DNA of 64,000 nt from an uncultured Oscillospiraceae bacterium. GTDB lineage: Bacteria; Bacillota; Clostridia; Oscillospirales; Acutalibacteraceae. The stretch spans positions 1 through 64,000 of the forward strand of contig URJZ01000003.1 in assembly GCA_900548305.1 (NCBI GenBank), in the 5' to 3' direction. The position numbers and the translations under genes were made by a program. Each line of letters begins with the position of its first letter. The first letter of the stretch is position 1. A model generated the notes under the pieces. The model was not told where the DNA came from. It did not search any database and was given only the letters and a program-made list of their open reading frames with translations. Shown here in pieces: positions 53,128 through 62,280 of this stretch.

Positions 53128-53155
53128 AGCGGAAGGTAATATCCGCTTTATTTTT
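53128..53155 (+). terminator. Hairpin in the operon leader, attenuator-like
   Basis: AGCGGA (53128-53133) and TCCGCT (53142-53147) pair around an 8-base loop, followed by TTATTTTTG. It lies between the promoter at 53042 and the operators at 53165, so it could end a leader RNA of about 75 bases. Confidence 0.55.
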
Positions 53156-53164
53156 GCCCTTGGA

Positions 53165-53188
53165 TTAGCTACAGCTAACTAAAGTTAG
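53165..53188 (+). promoter_or_regulatory. Tandem overlapping operators before the ABC operon
   Basis: Two inverted repeats with 4-base spacers share bases: TTAGC-TACA-GCTAA (53165-53178) and CTAAC-TAAA-GTTAG (53175-53188). The first has the same core and spacing as the palindrome at the ZIP transporter gene (30144-30157), pointing to one common regulator, probably metal-responsive. Confidence 0.65.
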
Positions 53189-53250
53189 TTTATGCATACA
53201 GAAGAATGATGAGATGATCTGCATCTCAAGAAATTAGGTGATTTATTACA

Positions 53251-54990
53251 ATGATGATTAACAAGCGTTTGATTCAGGCAGTACCTGAGTCAAAAAAATA
53301 TATTGCATTAAATGTAGCGTTACAATGGCTGTCTTTGGCTGCTAATATTGTCATGATTGGTGCTATCAGCTTCTTTTTGCAAAAGTTATTAACAAAAACA
53401 GTAGATGTTACTTCTATTGTGGTATTAGCTTCCATTGCGGTAGGAGCAATTATTATAAGATTTTTATGTACCGTTGGCGCTGCTCGTATGAGTTATTTGT
53501 CTTCAAAATCAGTAAAGAAAACTTTGAGACACAAAATCTACAGCAAATTGTTAAGACTGGGCAGCTCGTATAACAGTAAAGTGTCTACTTCTGAAGTGGT
53601 GCAAATGTCAGTAGAAGGTGTAGATCAGCTGGATATTTATTTTGCTTCTTATCTTCCGCAGTTCTTTTACAGTATGATTGCTCCTATTACTTTATTCGTA
53701 GTGCTGTGCTTTATCAACTGGCAGTCAGCATTGATTTTGTTAGGATGTGTGCCGTTAATTCCAATTTCCATTGCCCTGGTACAAACATTTGCGAAAAAAT
53801 TATTGTCTAAATATTGGGGACAATATACCGCTTTGGGAGATACCTTTTTGGAAAATCTGCAAGGATTGACCACTTTAAAAATTTATCAGGCTGATGCGAA
53901 AAAAAATGAAGAAATGAATGTGGAGGCAGAGCATTTCAGAAAAATAACCATGAAAGTGCTTACCATGCAGTTAAACTCCATTTCCATCATGGATATTGTG
54001 GCGTTTGGAGGCGCTGCGGCCGGTATCGTAATGGCGGTTAGTCAGTTGGCGGCAGGTAATATCGATTTTTCCGGCTGTATTATCATTATTTTGCTTTCAG
54101 CCGATTTTTTCATTCCCATGCGTCAGCTAGGCAGTTTTTTTCATATTGCCATGAATGGTATGGCTGCCAGCGATAAAATTTTTCACCTGTTGGATTTAGA
54201 AGAGCCGAAGGAAAAAACGAAAACAGTTCCAAGTAATAACTACGATATTACATGCAGTCATGTAGGATTCCGTTACAATGAAGAACGAGAAATTTTAAAA
54301 GACATCAATGCGCAGTTTCCTCAAGGTAGTTTTACAGCCGTTGTAGGTGAAAGCGGCTGTGGAAAATCTACGTTAGGCGGCATTCTTATGGGCCGCAATG
54401 CACCGTATCAAGGTCATATTACCATTGGCGGTGTAGAACTAAGTGAGATTGAAGAAAGTAATTTGATGCAGACCATGACTTATATTAGTCATAACAGTTA
54501 TTTATTTAAAGGAACTGTACGTGATAATTTGTTGATGGGCGACCCCAACGCCACAGACGAACAAATGTGGCATGTGTTGGAACAAACAAAACTCGCTGCA
54601 TTTTTGCGCAGTGAACAGGGATTGGACACACTTTTATTGGAAAAGGCGTCTAACTTGTCAGGCGGTCAATGTCAGCGTCTGGCACTGAGCCGCGCACTGC
54701 TTCATAACAGCCCTATTTATATTTTTGATGAGGCTACCTCTAATATTGATGTAGAGAGCGAAGACGATATTATGGAGCAAATCTATCATTTAGCAAAGAC
54801 CAAAACGGTTATTCTTATTTCTCATAGACTTGCAAATGTAGTACAAGCAGACCATATTTATGTTATGAAAAACGGAAAGATTACCGAGCAGGGAACACAT
54901 GAGAGTCTGCTTGAACAGAAAGATATTTATTTTGAGCTGTATCATAGTCAGAAACAACTGGAACAGTATGGGAAGGAGGCAGCTGTATGA
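53251..54990 (+). CDS. ABC exporter half-transporter, CydD-like
   Basis: This 579-residue protein has six predicted helices in the first 315 residues followed by an ATPase domain: Walker A VVGESGCGKSTLGG, signature LSGGQCQRLALSR, Walker B YIFDEATSNID, H-loop ISHRLANV. The transmembrane part resembles CydD-type subunits of thiol or haem-linked exporters. It is the first gene of a four-gene coupled operon and probably forms a heterodimer with the next product. The substrate cannot be read from sequence; metal-operator control suggests an iron or haem link. Confidence 0.9.
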   Translation: MMINKRLIQAVPESKKYIALNVALQWLSLAANIVMIGAISFFLQKLLTKTVDVTSIVVLASIAVGAIIIRFLCTVGAARMSYLSSKSVKKTLRHKIYSKLLRLGSSYNSKVSTSEVVQMSVEGVDQLDIYFASYLPQFFYSMIAPITLFVVLCFINWQSALILLGCVPLIPISIALVQTFAKKLLSKYWGQYTALGDTFLENLQGLTTLKIYQADAKKNEEMNVEAEHFRKITMKVLTMQLNSISIMDIVAFGGAAAGIVMAVSQLAAGNIDFSGCIIIILLSADFFIPMRQLGSFFHIAMNGMAASDKIFHLLDLEEPKEKTKTVPSNNYDITCSHVGFRYNEEREILKDINAQFPQGSFTAVVGESGCGKSTLGGILMGRNAPYQGHITIGGVELSEIEESNLMQTMTYISHNSYLFKGTVRDNLLMGDPNATDEQMWHVLEQTKLAAFLRSEQGLDTLLLEKASNLSGGQCQRLALSRALLHNSPIYIFDEATSNIDVESEDDIMEQIYHLAKTKTVILISHRLANVVQADHIYVMKNGKITEQGTHESLLEQKDIYFELYHSQKQLEQYGKEAAV

Positions 54991-56645
54991 AAAAGAGAAG
55001 CAATCTTACGGTAATGATGCGGCTGATAGGTCTTGTAAAGCCGTTGACCGGTTATATGATTTTAGCAGTATTGCTGGGTATAATCGGTTTTTTATGCGCT
55101 ATTTTCATTACCATTTTCGGCGGCTGGGCTTTGTTGGATGTCCTGCATATGGAATCTCCTGTTCCAATGGCTGTTGCATTTGCCATAGCAATTTCTATTG
55201 CTGTTGCGCGCGGTTTCCTCCGTTACGGAGAGCAGGCGTGTAATCACTATATTGCGTTTAAATTGTTGGCTTTGATTCGTGACCATGTGTTTAAAGCGCT
55301 GCGCAAACTTTGCCCTGCTAAATTAGAAGGTAAAGGAAAGGGGAATTTGATTTCAGTAATTACCTCTGACATCGAATTACTGGAAGTCTTTTATGCGCAT
55401 ACCATTTCTCCTATTTTAATTGCATTTTCCGTGTCTGTTATTATGGTTGGCTTTATTATGAGCATTCATTGGGTACTGGGACTGGTAGCATTGGCAGCAT
55501 ACTTGGTGGTTGGCGTAGTAGTACCAATGATTGTATCCAAGATGAGTGGAGATACAGGCAATCAGTTTCGTGAGCAATCCGGCTCTTTAAGTAGCTTTGT
55601 GTTGGATAGTCTGCGTGGTTTGAGTGAGAGTATCCAATATCAAACAGGTAAAAAGCGTTTGGAAGAGCTGGATAGCCGTACGGATATCCTAACCAAAGAA
55701 GAGAAAAAGCAAAAAAAATATATGGGAAGAAATATGGCAATTACCAATACCATTATTTTAATTTTCAGTTTGTTGATGTTAACGGCAGCTTCTTTGTTAT
55801 ACGTAAACGATATGATTGGTTTTGAAGGATTACTGATTTCCGTCATTGCTATGATGAGTTCATTTGGACCGGTTGTTGCTCTGGCAAACTTGGGAAGTAC
55901 GTTGCAAAATACATTTGCAGCGGGCAATCGCGTATTGGATATTTTGGAAGAAATGCCTTTGACAGAAGATATTACGGGAAAACCTGAAGTGACCTTTTCA
56001 GGAGTGCAGGTAGAAAATGTAACATTTGCATATGACAAAGAAGTGGTTTTGTCAGATATTAGCATGGCTGTACCCAAAAATAAAATTATTGGTATTGTTG
56101 GTAAAAGTGGCAGCGGAAAATCAACCTTGCTGAAATTAATGATGCGTTTTTGGAAAGTACAGCAAGGTAAAGTGGAGATATCCAATACCAACATAGAAGA
56201 AATCAATACCAATAATTTAAGGAATATGGAAAGTTTAGTAACACAGGAAACACATTTATTCCATGCAAGTATTGCACAAAATTTGCGGATTGCAAAACAG
56301 AATGCAACACAAGAAGAACTGGAACAAGCGTGTAAAAAAGCTTCTATTCATGAATTTATTATGAGTCTTCCCAATGGTTATGAAACTCAAGTAGGTGAAT
56401 TGGGAGATACTTTGTCCGGCGGTGAAAAACAACGACTGGGGCTTGCCAGAGCATTTTTGCACAATGCGCCGTTTATTTTACTGGACGAGCCAACCAGTAA
56501 CTTGGACAGTTTAAATGAAGCTGTTATCTTAAAATCCTTACACCAGGCAAGCGATGATAAAACTGTAGTTTTAATTTCCCATAGAGCTTCCACCATGAAA
56601 ATAGCAGATGATGTATACAATGTAGAGTGTGGAAGGATGAGCTAA
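54987..56645 (+). CDS. ABC exporter half-transporter, CydC-like
   Basis: 552 residues, with its ATG overlapping the previous stop by four bases. It has an N-terminal membrane domain of six helices and an ATPase domain with Walker A IVGKSGSGKSTLLK, signature LSGGEKQRLGLAR, Walker B ILLDEPTSNLD and H-loop ISHRAS. As the partner half, it should complete a heterodimeric exporter. Its stop overlaps the next start (TAATG). Confidence 0.9.
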   Translation: MKKRSNLTVMMRLIGLVKPLTGYMILAVLLGIIGFLCAIFITIFGGWALLDVLHMESPVPMAVAFAIAISIAVARGFLRYGEQACNHYIAFKLLALIRDHVFKALRKLCPAKLEGKGKGNLISVITSDIELLEVFYAHTISPILIAFSVSVIMVGFIMSIHWVLGLVALAAYLVVGVVVPMIVSKMSGDTGNQFREQSGSLSSFVLDSLRGLSESIQYQTGKKRLEELDSRTDILTKEEKKQKKYMGRNMAITNTIILIFSLLMLTAASLLYVNDMIGFEGLLISVIAMMSSFGPVVALANLGSTLQNTFAAGNRVLDILEEMPLTEDITGKPEVTFSGVQVENVTFAYDKEVVLSDISMAVPKNKIIGIVGKSGSGKSTLLKLMMRFWKVQQGKVEISNTNIEEINTNNLRNMESLVTQETHLFHASIAQNLRIAKQNATQEELEQACKKASIHEFIMSLPNGYETQVGELGDTLSGGEKQRLGLARAFLHNAPFILLDEPTSNLDSLNEAVILKSLHQASDDKTVVLISHRASTMKIADDVYNVECGRMS

Positions 56646-56989
56646 TGAAAACGGTACAAACCAAACGGGAACGGGAAAAACGTATGGTAACCGAAATGAT
56701 TAATTTGTACTGTAAAAAACAACATCACACAAAGGGCAAAGAATTATGTTCTGAATGTGAGGAGTTGAACGAATACGCAAAATTGCGCAGTGACAAGTGT
56801 CCGTTTATGGAGACAAAAACATTTTGTTCCAACTGCAAAGTACATTGTTATAAGCCGGTGATGCGTGAAAAAATTCGTGCGGTTATGCGTTTTTCAGGAC
56901 CCAGAATGTTATTACATCATCCGATATGGGCTATCAGACACGTAGTAGAAACAAAATCAGAGAAAAAGAAATTGGAGGAGCAGACATGA
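56645..56989 (+). CDS. YgbA-like (nitrous-oxide-stimulated promoter family) cysteine-rich protein
   Basis: This 114-residue protein carries the family pattern of seven cysteines: YCKKQHHTKGKELCSECEEL, KCPFMETKTFCSNCKVHCYKP, then REKIRAVMRFSGPRMLLHHP. The arrangement suggests an iron-sulfur cluster or zinc site. In enterobacteria the family is induced by nitrogen oxides through NsrR; here it is inside an operon with a predicted metal operator. It overlaps the next gene by four bases. Biochemical function is unknown. Confidence 0.85.
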   Translation: MKTVQTKREREKRMVTEMINLYCKKQHHTKGKELCSECEELNEYAKLRSDKCPFMETKTFCSNCKVHCYKPVMREKIRAVMRFSGPRMLLHHPIWAIRHVVETKSEKKKLEEQT

Positions 56990-57411
56990 AAAAAGTAAAG
57001 AAAATCCTATTTATCGTATTGGGTTGTGTTGGTTTGGCCTTGGGTGCTGTAGGCGCAGTGCTTCCTCTTATGCCTGCATTTCCGTTTTTGTTGTTGGCAG
57101 CTTTTTGCTTTGCTAAAAGTTCTGAAAAATTGCACAATTGGTTTATTAATACCAAACTATATAAAAAGAACTTGGAATCTTTTGTGAAAGGCAAAGGTAT
57201 GACTTGGAAGGTCAAAATCAGAATCATGTCTGTGGTAACCGTACTAATGGCAATTGGCTGTGTTATGATGATGAGAGTGCCAATTGGCCAAATTATACTG
57301 GGCTGTGTTTGGTTGTTCCATATTCTGTTCTTTATCTTTGGTATTAAGACCATGAAGAAAGAAGAGGGGGCACAGGATCCTATCAAAGAAGAACTGCCTG
57401 AAATTGAATAA
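56986..57411 (+). CDS. DUF454 (YbaN-like) small membrane protein
   Basis: 141 residues with three to four predicted helices and the family motif GCVGLALGAVGAVLPLMPAFPFLLLAAFCFAKSS, then LHNWFINTKLYKKNLESF. The ATG at 56986 behind GAGGAG overlaps the YgbA-like stop. DUF454 genes often lie near iron or haem transport genes; role unknown. Closes the operon at a strong terminator. Confidence 0.88.
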   Translation: MKKVKKILFIVLGCVGLALGAVGAVLPLMPAFPFLLLAAFCFAKSSEKLHNWFINTKLYKKNLESFVKGKGMTWKVKIRIMSVVTVLMAIGCVMMMRVPIGQIILGCVWLFHILFFIFGIKTMKKEEGAQDPIKEELPEIE

Positions 57412-57452
57412 AATAAAAAGAGATAGAATTGTGTTCTGTCTCTTTTTATTTT
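57410..57452. terminator. Bidirectional terminator after the DUF454 gene
   Basis: A 19-bp stem, AAAATAAAAAGAGATAGAA paired with TTCTGTCTCTTTTTATTTT (one G-U), also faces the remains of the convergent regulator gene. Confidence 0.85.
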
Positions 57453-57489
57453 GGGTTTATTATGTGGAGGTGATATGGTGTAAAGAGTG

Positions 57490-58252
57490 CTATTTAGAAC
57501 AATAGGTATCAAGGGCATCTCTGAAAAAGTTTGCGCAGTCTTCTCCTAATTGGTCGTAATAAGCCTTGAAACGGCTGTCAGATACATAACTGTTTCCTAA
57601 TGCTTTATGAGCTGTTTTAGAGTATATTCCTTCGGGCCAAAATAGGCATAACCATTGGCGGTGCAAATCACATGATTTTTGTACTTGCTCACAATTAGGT
57701 TTTTTGTTTTTGCGGCATTCTCCAATAGTAAACGGATTTCTTTTTCTAAAGTTTTTTGAAGAATCTAAGTTTCGCGGTTCATGTCGGATAATCTTTTATT
57801 TGCATCCATCATCATGGCTTCGCCATAGTTTTGACGCAGTTCGTCACCGTATTTTGCTCTGCTTCAGATAGCAAAGTCTGTTTCATTACTTTAAATTTTT
57901 CTTCATCTGTCATAACAATATCTCCTTTCAGGAATAAAATAGTTTTGCTCACATTTTCAATGAAAAGTTCTATTTGTAATTTTCTTTCTGACAATGCAAT
58001 TAAATGTTTTTGAAGTACTTGTTCTTTTTCCGTATTTGTCGCGTTAAGTAAGTGAGAAATTTCTTCAAGGGACACGCCAAGTGCACGATAACATAAAATT
58101 TGCTCAAGCGTATCTATTTGTTCCGTTTTATAGATACGATATCCGTTTTCTTCAATGCGTTTTGGTTTTAATAAATTAATTTCATCATAATAGCGTAAGG
58201 TACGGGTACTGACTCCTGATAGATTTGTCAACTGCTTGATGGTATATTCCAT
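57490..58252 (-). pseudogene. TipAL-like MerR regulator, broken by frameshifts and a stop
   Basis: Read from 58252, the N-terminus is a good MerR domain (MEYTIKQLTNLSGVSTRTLR, YYDEINLLKP). About residue 130 the frame fails: one base appears lost in an A-run near 57851. The next frame continues as KYGDELRQNYGEAMMMDANK to an in-frame TAG after NRET, then QKTLEKEIRLLLENA. A second shift near 57700 leads to CDLHRQWLCLFWPEGIYS and YYDQLGEDCANFFRDALDTY, the end of a TipAS-type ligand-binding domain. Three separate lesions point to real decay rather than a single sequencing error. A truncated DNA-binding protein may still be made. Confidence 0.85.
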
Positions 58253-58272
58253 ATTATTCACCTCCTGTTTGC

Positions 58273-58303
58273 ATTTTAATGGTTTACGTAACGGAAATGT
58301 CAA
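58273..58303 (-). promoter_or_regulatory. MerR-type promoter of the regulator pseudogene
   Basis: On the minus strand TTGACA (58303-58298) and TAAAAT (58278-58273) are separated by 19 bases, with the dyad TTACGTAA in the spacer. The 19-bp spacing is typical of MerR-activated promoters and suggests autoregulation. Confidence 0.7.
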
Positions 58304-58323
58304 TACGTAATTGAAAAAATGAT

Positions 58324-58356
58324 AAAAAAAGCGCCTGCAAAAATGCAGACGCTTTT
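58324..58356 (-). terminator. Terminator after purC
   Basis: On the minus strand AAAAGCGTCTGCA and TGCAGGCGCTTTT pair and are followed by a T-run. Confidence 0.85.
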
Positions 58357-58367
58357 CATATATTCTT

Positions 58368-59045
58368 TTATGCAAGAATCATTGCAGTTAAATCCATAGG
58401 ATCCAGTTTTTTACCATCTTTGTAGCAACGCATATTTCCGGAAGCGATTTCGTCAATCAAAATTACTTCTCCGTTATGGTAACCAAACTCAAATTTGATG
58501 TCGTAAAGATCAATGCCTTTTTCTTTTAGAGTGTCGGTGATGATGCCGTTAATGGTTTGTGTTAATTTTTTTGTGTCTTCAAATTGTTCAGGTGTCATAA
58601 TGCCCAATGCATCCAAACCTTCGCAAGTAATTAGTGGGTCACCGCGTTCATCATCTTTTAAAGTCACTTCTACATAAGCATTTAGAGGTTGACCTTCTGT
58701 TACATAATCACCATATCTTTTAAAGAAGCTGCCTACTGCACGGTTACGGCAGATAACTTCTACACCTTTGCCAAAGTTTTTTGCCGGAAGTACTTCCATA
58801 GATGAATTTTCGACATCCGCAGAAACATAGTGTGTTTGAATGCCTGCCTTTTTCAAAATTTCAAAGAAAAAGACGGATACTTTTAAGTTTTCTTTGCCAA
58901 TGCCGTCAATGGTAAGTCCAACTGTATTGGCACCAGGATCAAATACGCCATCTGTACCTGTAACATCATCTTTAAATTTTAATAAATAATTTCCGTTGTC
59001 CAATGCAAATACGTCTTTTGTTTTGCCTTGATATACAGCTTTCAT
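58368..59045 (-). CDS. purC: SAICAR synthetase
   Basis: This 225-residue enzyme joins CAIR and aspartate in purine synthesis. It shows the YQGKTKDVFALDNG nucleotide-binding start, VICRNRAVGSFFKRYG, and the LIDEIASGNMRCYKDG motif. Length is near the family norm for single-domain PurC. It stands alone with its own terminator rather than in a pur operon. Confidence 0.95.
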   Translation of the reverse strand: MKAVYQGKTKDVFALDNGNYLLKFKDDVTGTDGVFDPGANTVGLTIDGIGKENLKVSVFFFEILKKAGIQTHYVSADVENSSMEVLPAKNFGKGVEVICRNRAVGSFFKRYGDYVTEGQPLNAYVEVTLKDDERGDPLITCEGLDALGIMTPEQFEDTKKLTQTINGIITDTLKEKGIDLYDIKFEFGYHNGEVILIDEIASGNMRCYKDGKKLDPMDLTAMILA

Positions 59046-59182
59046 GAATTAAAACCTCCGCAATTTTTAACTGAAGTGATATTTTTTTGTCTGCTCTATT
59101 TTATCACTTTTTTGTCAATTATGATAGACACAATTAGAAATTTTATATAAATTTGTGAGCATTGTAAATAGTATGAAATAAC

Positions 59183-60658
59183 TTACTGCAATTTTTGTTC
59201 AATGGCATGAATGATATGTTCTAATACTTGTATACGTCCATACTTTTTACATTGTGTAGGCACTACATGCCACGGTGCAAATTCTGTAGAAGTATGCCCT
59301 AGCATTTGATTTACAGCAATTTCATAACTGTCCCATTTTTCTCGGTTGCGCCAATCTTCAGGAGTGATTTTCCACTGTTTTGAAGGTGTGGATTGCCGGT
59401 CATTGAATCGTTTTAATTGTTCATCTTTATCAATTTGCAGCCAGAACTTTACAATGACAGCACCCCAGTCTGTTAATTGTTTTTCCAATTCGTTAATTTC
59501 GCTGTATGCGCGAATCTGTTCTTCTTTTGTACAGAATTGTTCAATATATTCAACCAGAACACGACCATACCATGTGCGGTCAAAAATTGTAATGTGACCT
59601 GTTTTTGGAATACTGCGCCAAAAACGCCATAAATAGTGGTACTGGCGCTCTTCTTCTGACGGAGCTGAAATTTGCCGTACTTGGTATCCTCTGGGGTCTA
59701 AGCTTTGACAAACACGATTAATACAACCGCCTTTACCTGCAGCATCCCAACCTTCAAACAAAAATATAGCAGGAATTTTTTGGCGATATAAATGTGATTG
59801 CAGGTCAAACAATTTTTTTTGTAGTTTTTTCAATTGTTTGTCGTAATCATCATCCGATATTTTTTGCTCTAAAGACACATTTTGAATTGGTTCGTATTTT
59901 AAAATCGGATAAGTCTCAGAAGGCATGAGAATAGGCCATGTTTTATTTTCTAATTGACGGGCAGAATCTTGAATAGTATTGATAACTGTTTCAAAAATAA
60001 ATACGGATGCTTCGTCTAAATAAGAGGCATCTACCACATGCCATGGAGCAATTTCGGTGTGAGTGGATTCCAACATATTTTGATAGATTTGATAGCAATG
60101 ATGATATTGATGATATTGTTTTTTTTCTTTTTCAGTAACACGCCATCTGGTTGCACTATTATTTTCCAAACCATCAATCCTGCTTTTTAAAGTTTTATCA
60201 TCAATATGAAGAAAAAATTTAATAATGATATAGCCTGCATCGTGAAGTGTACGCTCAAACTGAAGAATTTCTTTGGTTCGCTCTTTTATTTTGTCCTCAT
60301 CTGCTTGATTCAAAAGAGGATACGCCGAAATATCTTGATACCAACTGCAATCCAAAATAGATATTTCTCCTTTTTTCGGAAGCATATTCCAATGGCGCCA
60401 TAAAAATGGATGGCGCATCTCTTCTTCTGTCGGAGGGGTAACATTATGCATGGTTAAATGACGAAAATCGAAATTAATCATCAGTTCGGAAATAAAAGTG
60501 CCTTTTCCGGAAAAACTCCAACCTTCAAATAATATAATGACAGGAAGTTGATGTTCTCGGATGGTTTGCTGCAGAACCATTAGCTCGGCTTGTAGTTGTT
60601 TTTTCTCTTTTTTATGTTCTTTCATATGTTTCTTATGTTCGTTTAATTCTATCAGCAT
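59183..60658 (-). CDS. Two-domain PPK2-type phosphotransferase (polyphosphate:AMP phosphotransferase-like)
   Basis: 491 residues made of two fused PPK2 domains. The C-terminal one looks active: FEGWDAAGKGGCINRV and the Walker B-like IFDRTWYGRVLVEY. The N-terminal one is degenerate: FEGWSFSGKGTFISEL and ILDCSWYQD, where the usual DRSWY arginine is lost. Each domain has the EIAPWHVV/EFAPWHVV motif. Such class II enzymes use polyphosphate to turn AMP into ADP, with catalysis in the C-terminal half. ATG at 60658 is chosen by its AGGGG site over the one at 60694. Confidence 0.88.
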   Translation of the reverse strand: MLIELNEHKKHMKEHKKEKKQLQAELMVLQQTIREHQLPVIILFEGWSFSGKGTFISELMINFDFRHLTMHNVTPPTEEEMRHPFLWRHWNMLPKKGEISILDCSWYQDISAYPLLNQADEDKIKERTKEILQFERTLHDAGYIIIKFFLHIDDKTLKSRIDGLENNSATRWRVTEKEKKQYHQYHHCYQIYQNMLESTHTEIAPWHVVDASYLDEASVFIFETVINTIQDSARQLENKTWPILMPSETYPILKYEPIQNVSLEQKISDDDYDKQLKKLQKKLFDLQSHLYRQKIPAIFLFEGWDAAGKGGCINRVCQSLDPRGYQVRQISAPSEEERQYHYLWRFWRSIPKTGHITIFDRTWYGRVLVEYIEQFCTKEEQIRAYSEINELEKQLTDWGAVIVKFWLQIDKDEQLKRFNDRQSTPSKQWKITPEDWRNREKWDSYEIAVNQMLGHTSTEFAPWHVVPTQCKKYGRIQVLEHIIHAIEQKLQ

Positions 60659-60877
60659 AGGATGATTACCCCTTTTATGTTTTGTTTTTCTCATAGACTC
60701 TATTATGCAATTATGATTAGTTTATCATAAAAAGAGGAATAATCCTAGAGAAATATGCAGTATGATTTGTAAATTTTACATACATATGGTGGTGTTGTAT
60801 TGCTATTTACAGCCCCAAAACGTATAATAAAAATAATTATGTTTTTGTATGAGTACAAAATGAAAAGAGGCATGGCG

Positions 60878-62269
60878 ATGGATAGTAGAGTGGAATCCTA
60901 TTTTGAAGATATCAAAGGAAAAAAGATTGCTTTTCTGGGAATCGGAGGCAGCAACTTACCGTTGGCAAAAATCTTTTGTCAAAAAGGTGCGATAGTATTT
61001 GCCTGTGATAAAAGAGAAAAAGAGCAGCTGGGAAAAACAGGAGAAGAATTAGAACAAATGGGCATCACCTTAAAATTAGGGGATCATTATTTGGAACACT
61101 TGGACGTTGATATCATGTTCCGCACTCCCGGAATGCGTTTTCATACAAAAGAGCTGGAACAGGCAAGAGAAAAAGGAATTGTTGTAACATCTGAAATGGA
61201 AGTGTTTTTTGATCTTTGTCCTTGCCCGATTTATGCGGTTACGGGAAGTGACGGAAAAACCACAACCACAACTATTATTTCAGAATTTATAAAACAAACA
61301 GGCAAACGAGTACACTTAGGCGGAAATATTGGAACACCTTTGCTTCCTGAAATTGAGCAAATTGATAAGAATGATGTGGCGGTTGTAGAATTATCCAGCT
61401 TTCAGTTAATTTCTATGCGTCGCAGTCCAAAGGTTGCGGTGGTGACCAATCTTTCGCCCAATCATTTAGATATGCATAAAGATATGGATGAATATGTGCA
61501 GGCAAAACGCAATTTGGTACTGCATCAAACAGCAGCGTCCAAAACAGTATTAAATGCAGAAAACCAACTGACCATGTCGTTTGCGAGTGATGTCAGGGGA
61601 CAATTGTTCACGTTTAGCAGTGCAAATTCATGCAAATATGGAGCATATTTAAGACAGGATGGAATGATTGTCATGTCAGAAGGGGAAACACAAACAGAAG
61701 TACTGCACAGCAGTGAGATTAAAATCCCCGGAAAACATAATGTGGAAAATTATTTGGCTGCCATAACGGCAGTGTGGGGCAATGTTCCCCATGAAGCGAT
61801 TTGTCAAGTGGCAAAAAACTTTGGAGGAGTACCGCATCGTGCGGAGTTGGTGAGAGTGTTAGACGGAGTTTCTTATTACAATGACTCTATTGGAACCAGC
61901 CCAACCAGAACAGCAAACGGAACTTTGCAGCTGTATGACAGAAAAATTATTTTAATCGCAGGCGGATATGATAAACACATTCCATATGATGCACTTGGCT
62001 CAATCATTATGGAGAAAGTGAAAACATTAATTTTAATGGGTGCAACAGCCGATAAAATAGAAGCCGCTGTAAAAGCAGCGCCAAACTATTGTGAACAGGA
62101 AATTGTAATTTTACATGCCGACTCTATGGAGAGGGCAGTTGCTTTGGCAAAAGAACATGCACAAAAGGGAGACATTGTATCTTTATCTCCGGCTTCCGCA
62201 AGTTTTGATTTGTATCCAAACTTTGAAGCTAGAGGAAATCATTTTAAAACTATTGTAAAGGGACTGTAA
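60878..62269 (+). CDS. murD: UDP-N-acetylmuramoyl-L-alanine:D-glutamate ligase
   Basis: 463 residues. MurD adds D-glutamate to UDP-MurNAc-L-Ala in the cytoplasm. N-terminal Rossmann domain (KKIAFLGIGGSNLPLAKIF), the ATP loop VTGSDGKTTTT near residue 112, NLSPNHLDMHKDMDEYVQAKRNL and the C-terminal YDKHIPYDALG and SLSPASASFD are all family features. ATG at 60878 sits 7 bases after an AAGAGG site; several upstream in-frame starts are rejected. Confidence 0.95.
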   Translation: MDSRVESYFEDIKGKKIAFLGIGGSNLPLAKIFCQKGAIVFACDKREKEQLGKTGEELEQMGITLKLGDHYLEHLDVDIMFRTPGMRFHTKELEQAREKGIVVTSEMEVFFDLCPCPIYAVTGSDGKTTTTTIISEFIKQTGKRVHLGGNIGTPLLPEIEQIDKNDVAVVELSSFQLISMRRSPKVAVVTNLSPNHLDMHKDMDEYVQAKRNLVLHQTAASKTVLNAENQLTMSFASDVRGQLFTFSSANSCKYGAYLRQDGMIVMSEGETQTEVLHSSEIKIPGKHNVENYLAAITAVWGNVPHEAICQVAKNFGGVPHRAELVRVLDGVSYYNDSIGTSPTRTANGTLQLYDRKIILIAGGYDKHIPYDALGSIIMEKVKTLILMGATADKIEAAVKAAPNYCEQEIVILHADSMERAVALAKEHAQKGDIVSLSPASASFDLYPNFEARGNHFKTIVKGL

Positions 62270-62280
62270 GGAGGGGCATT

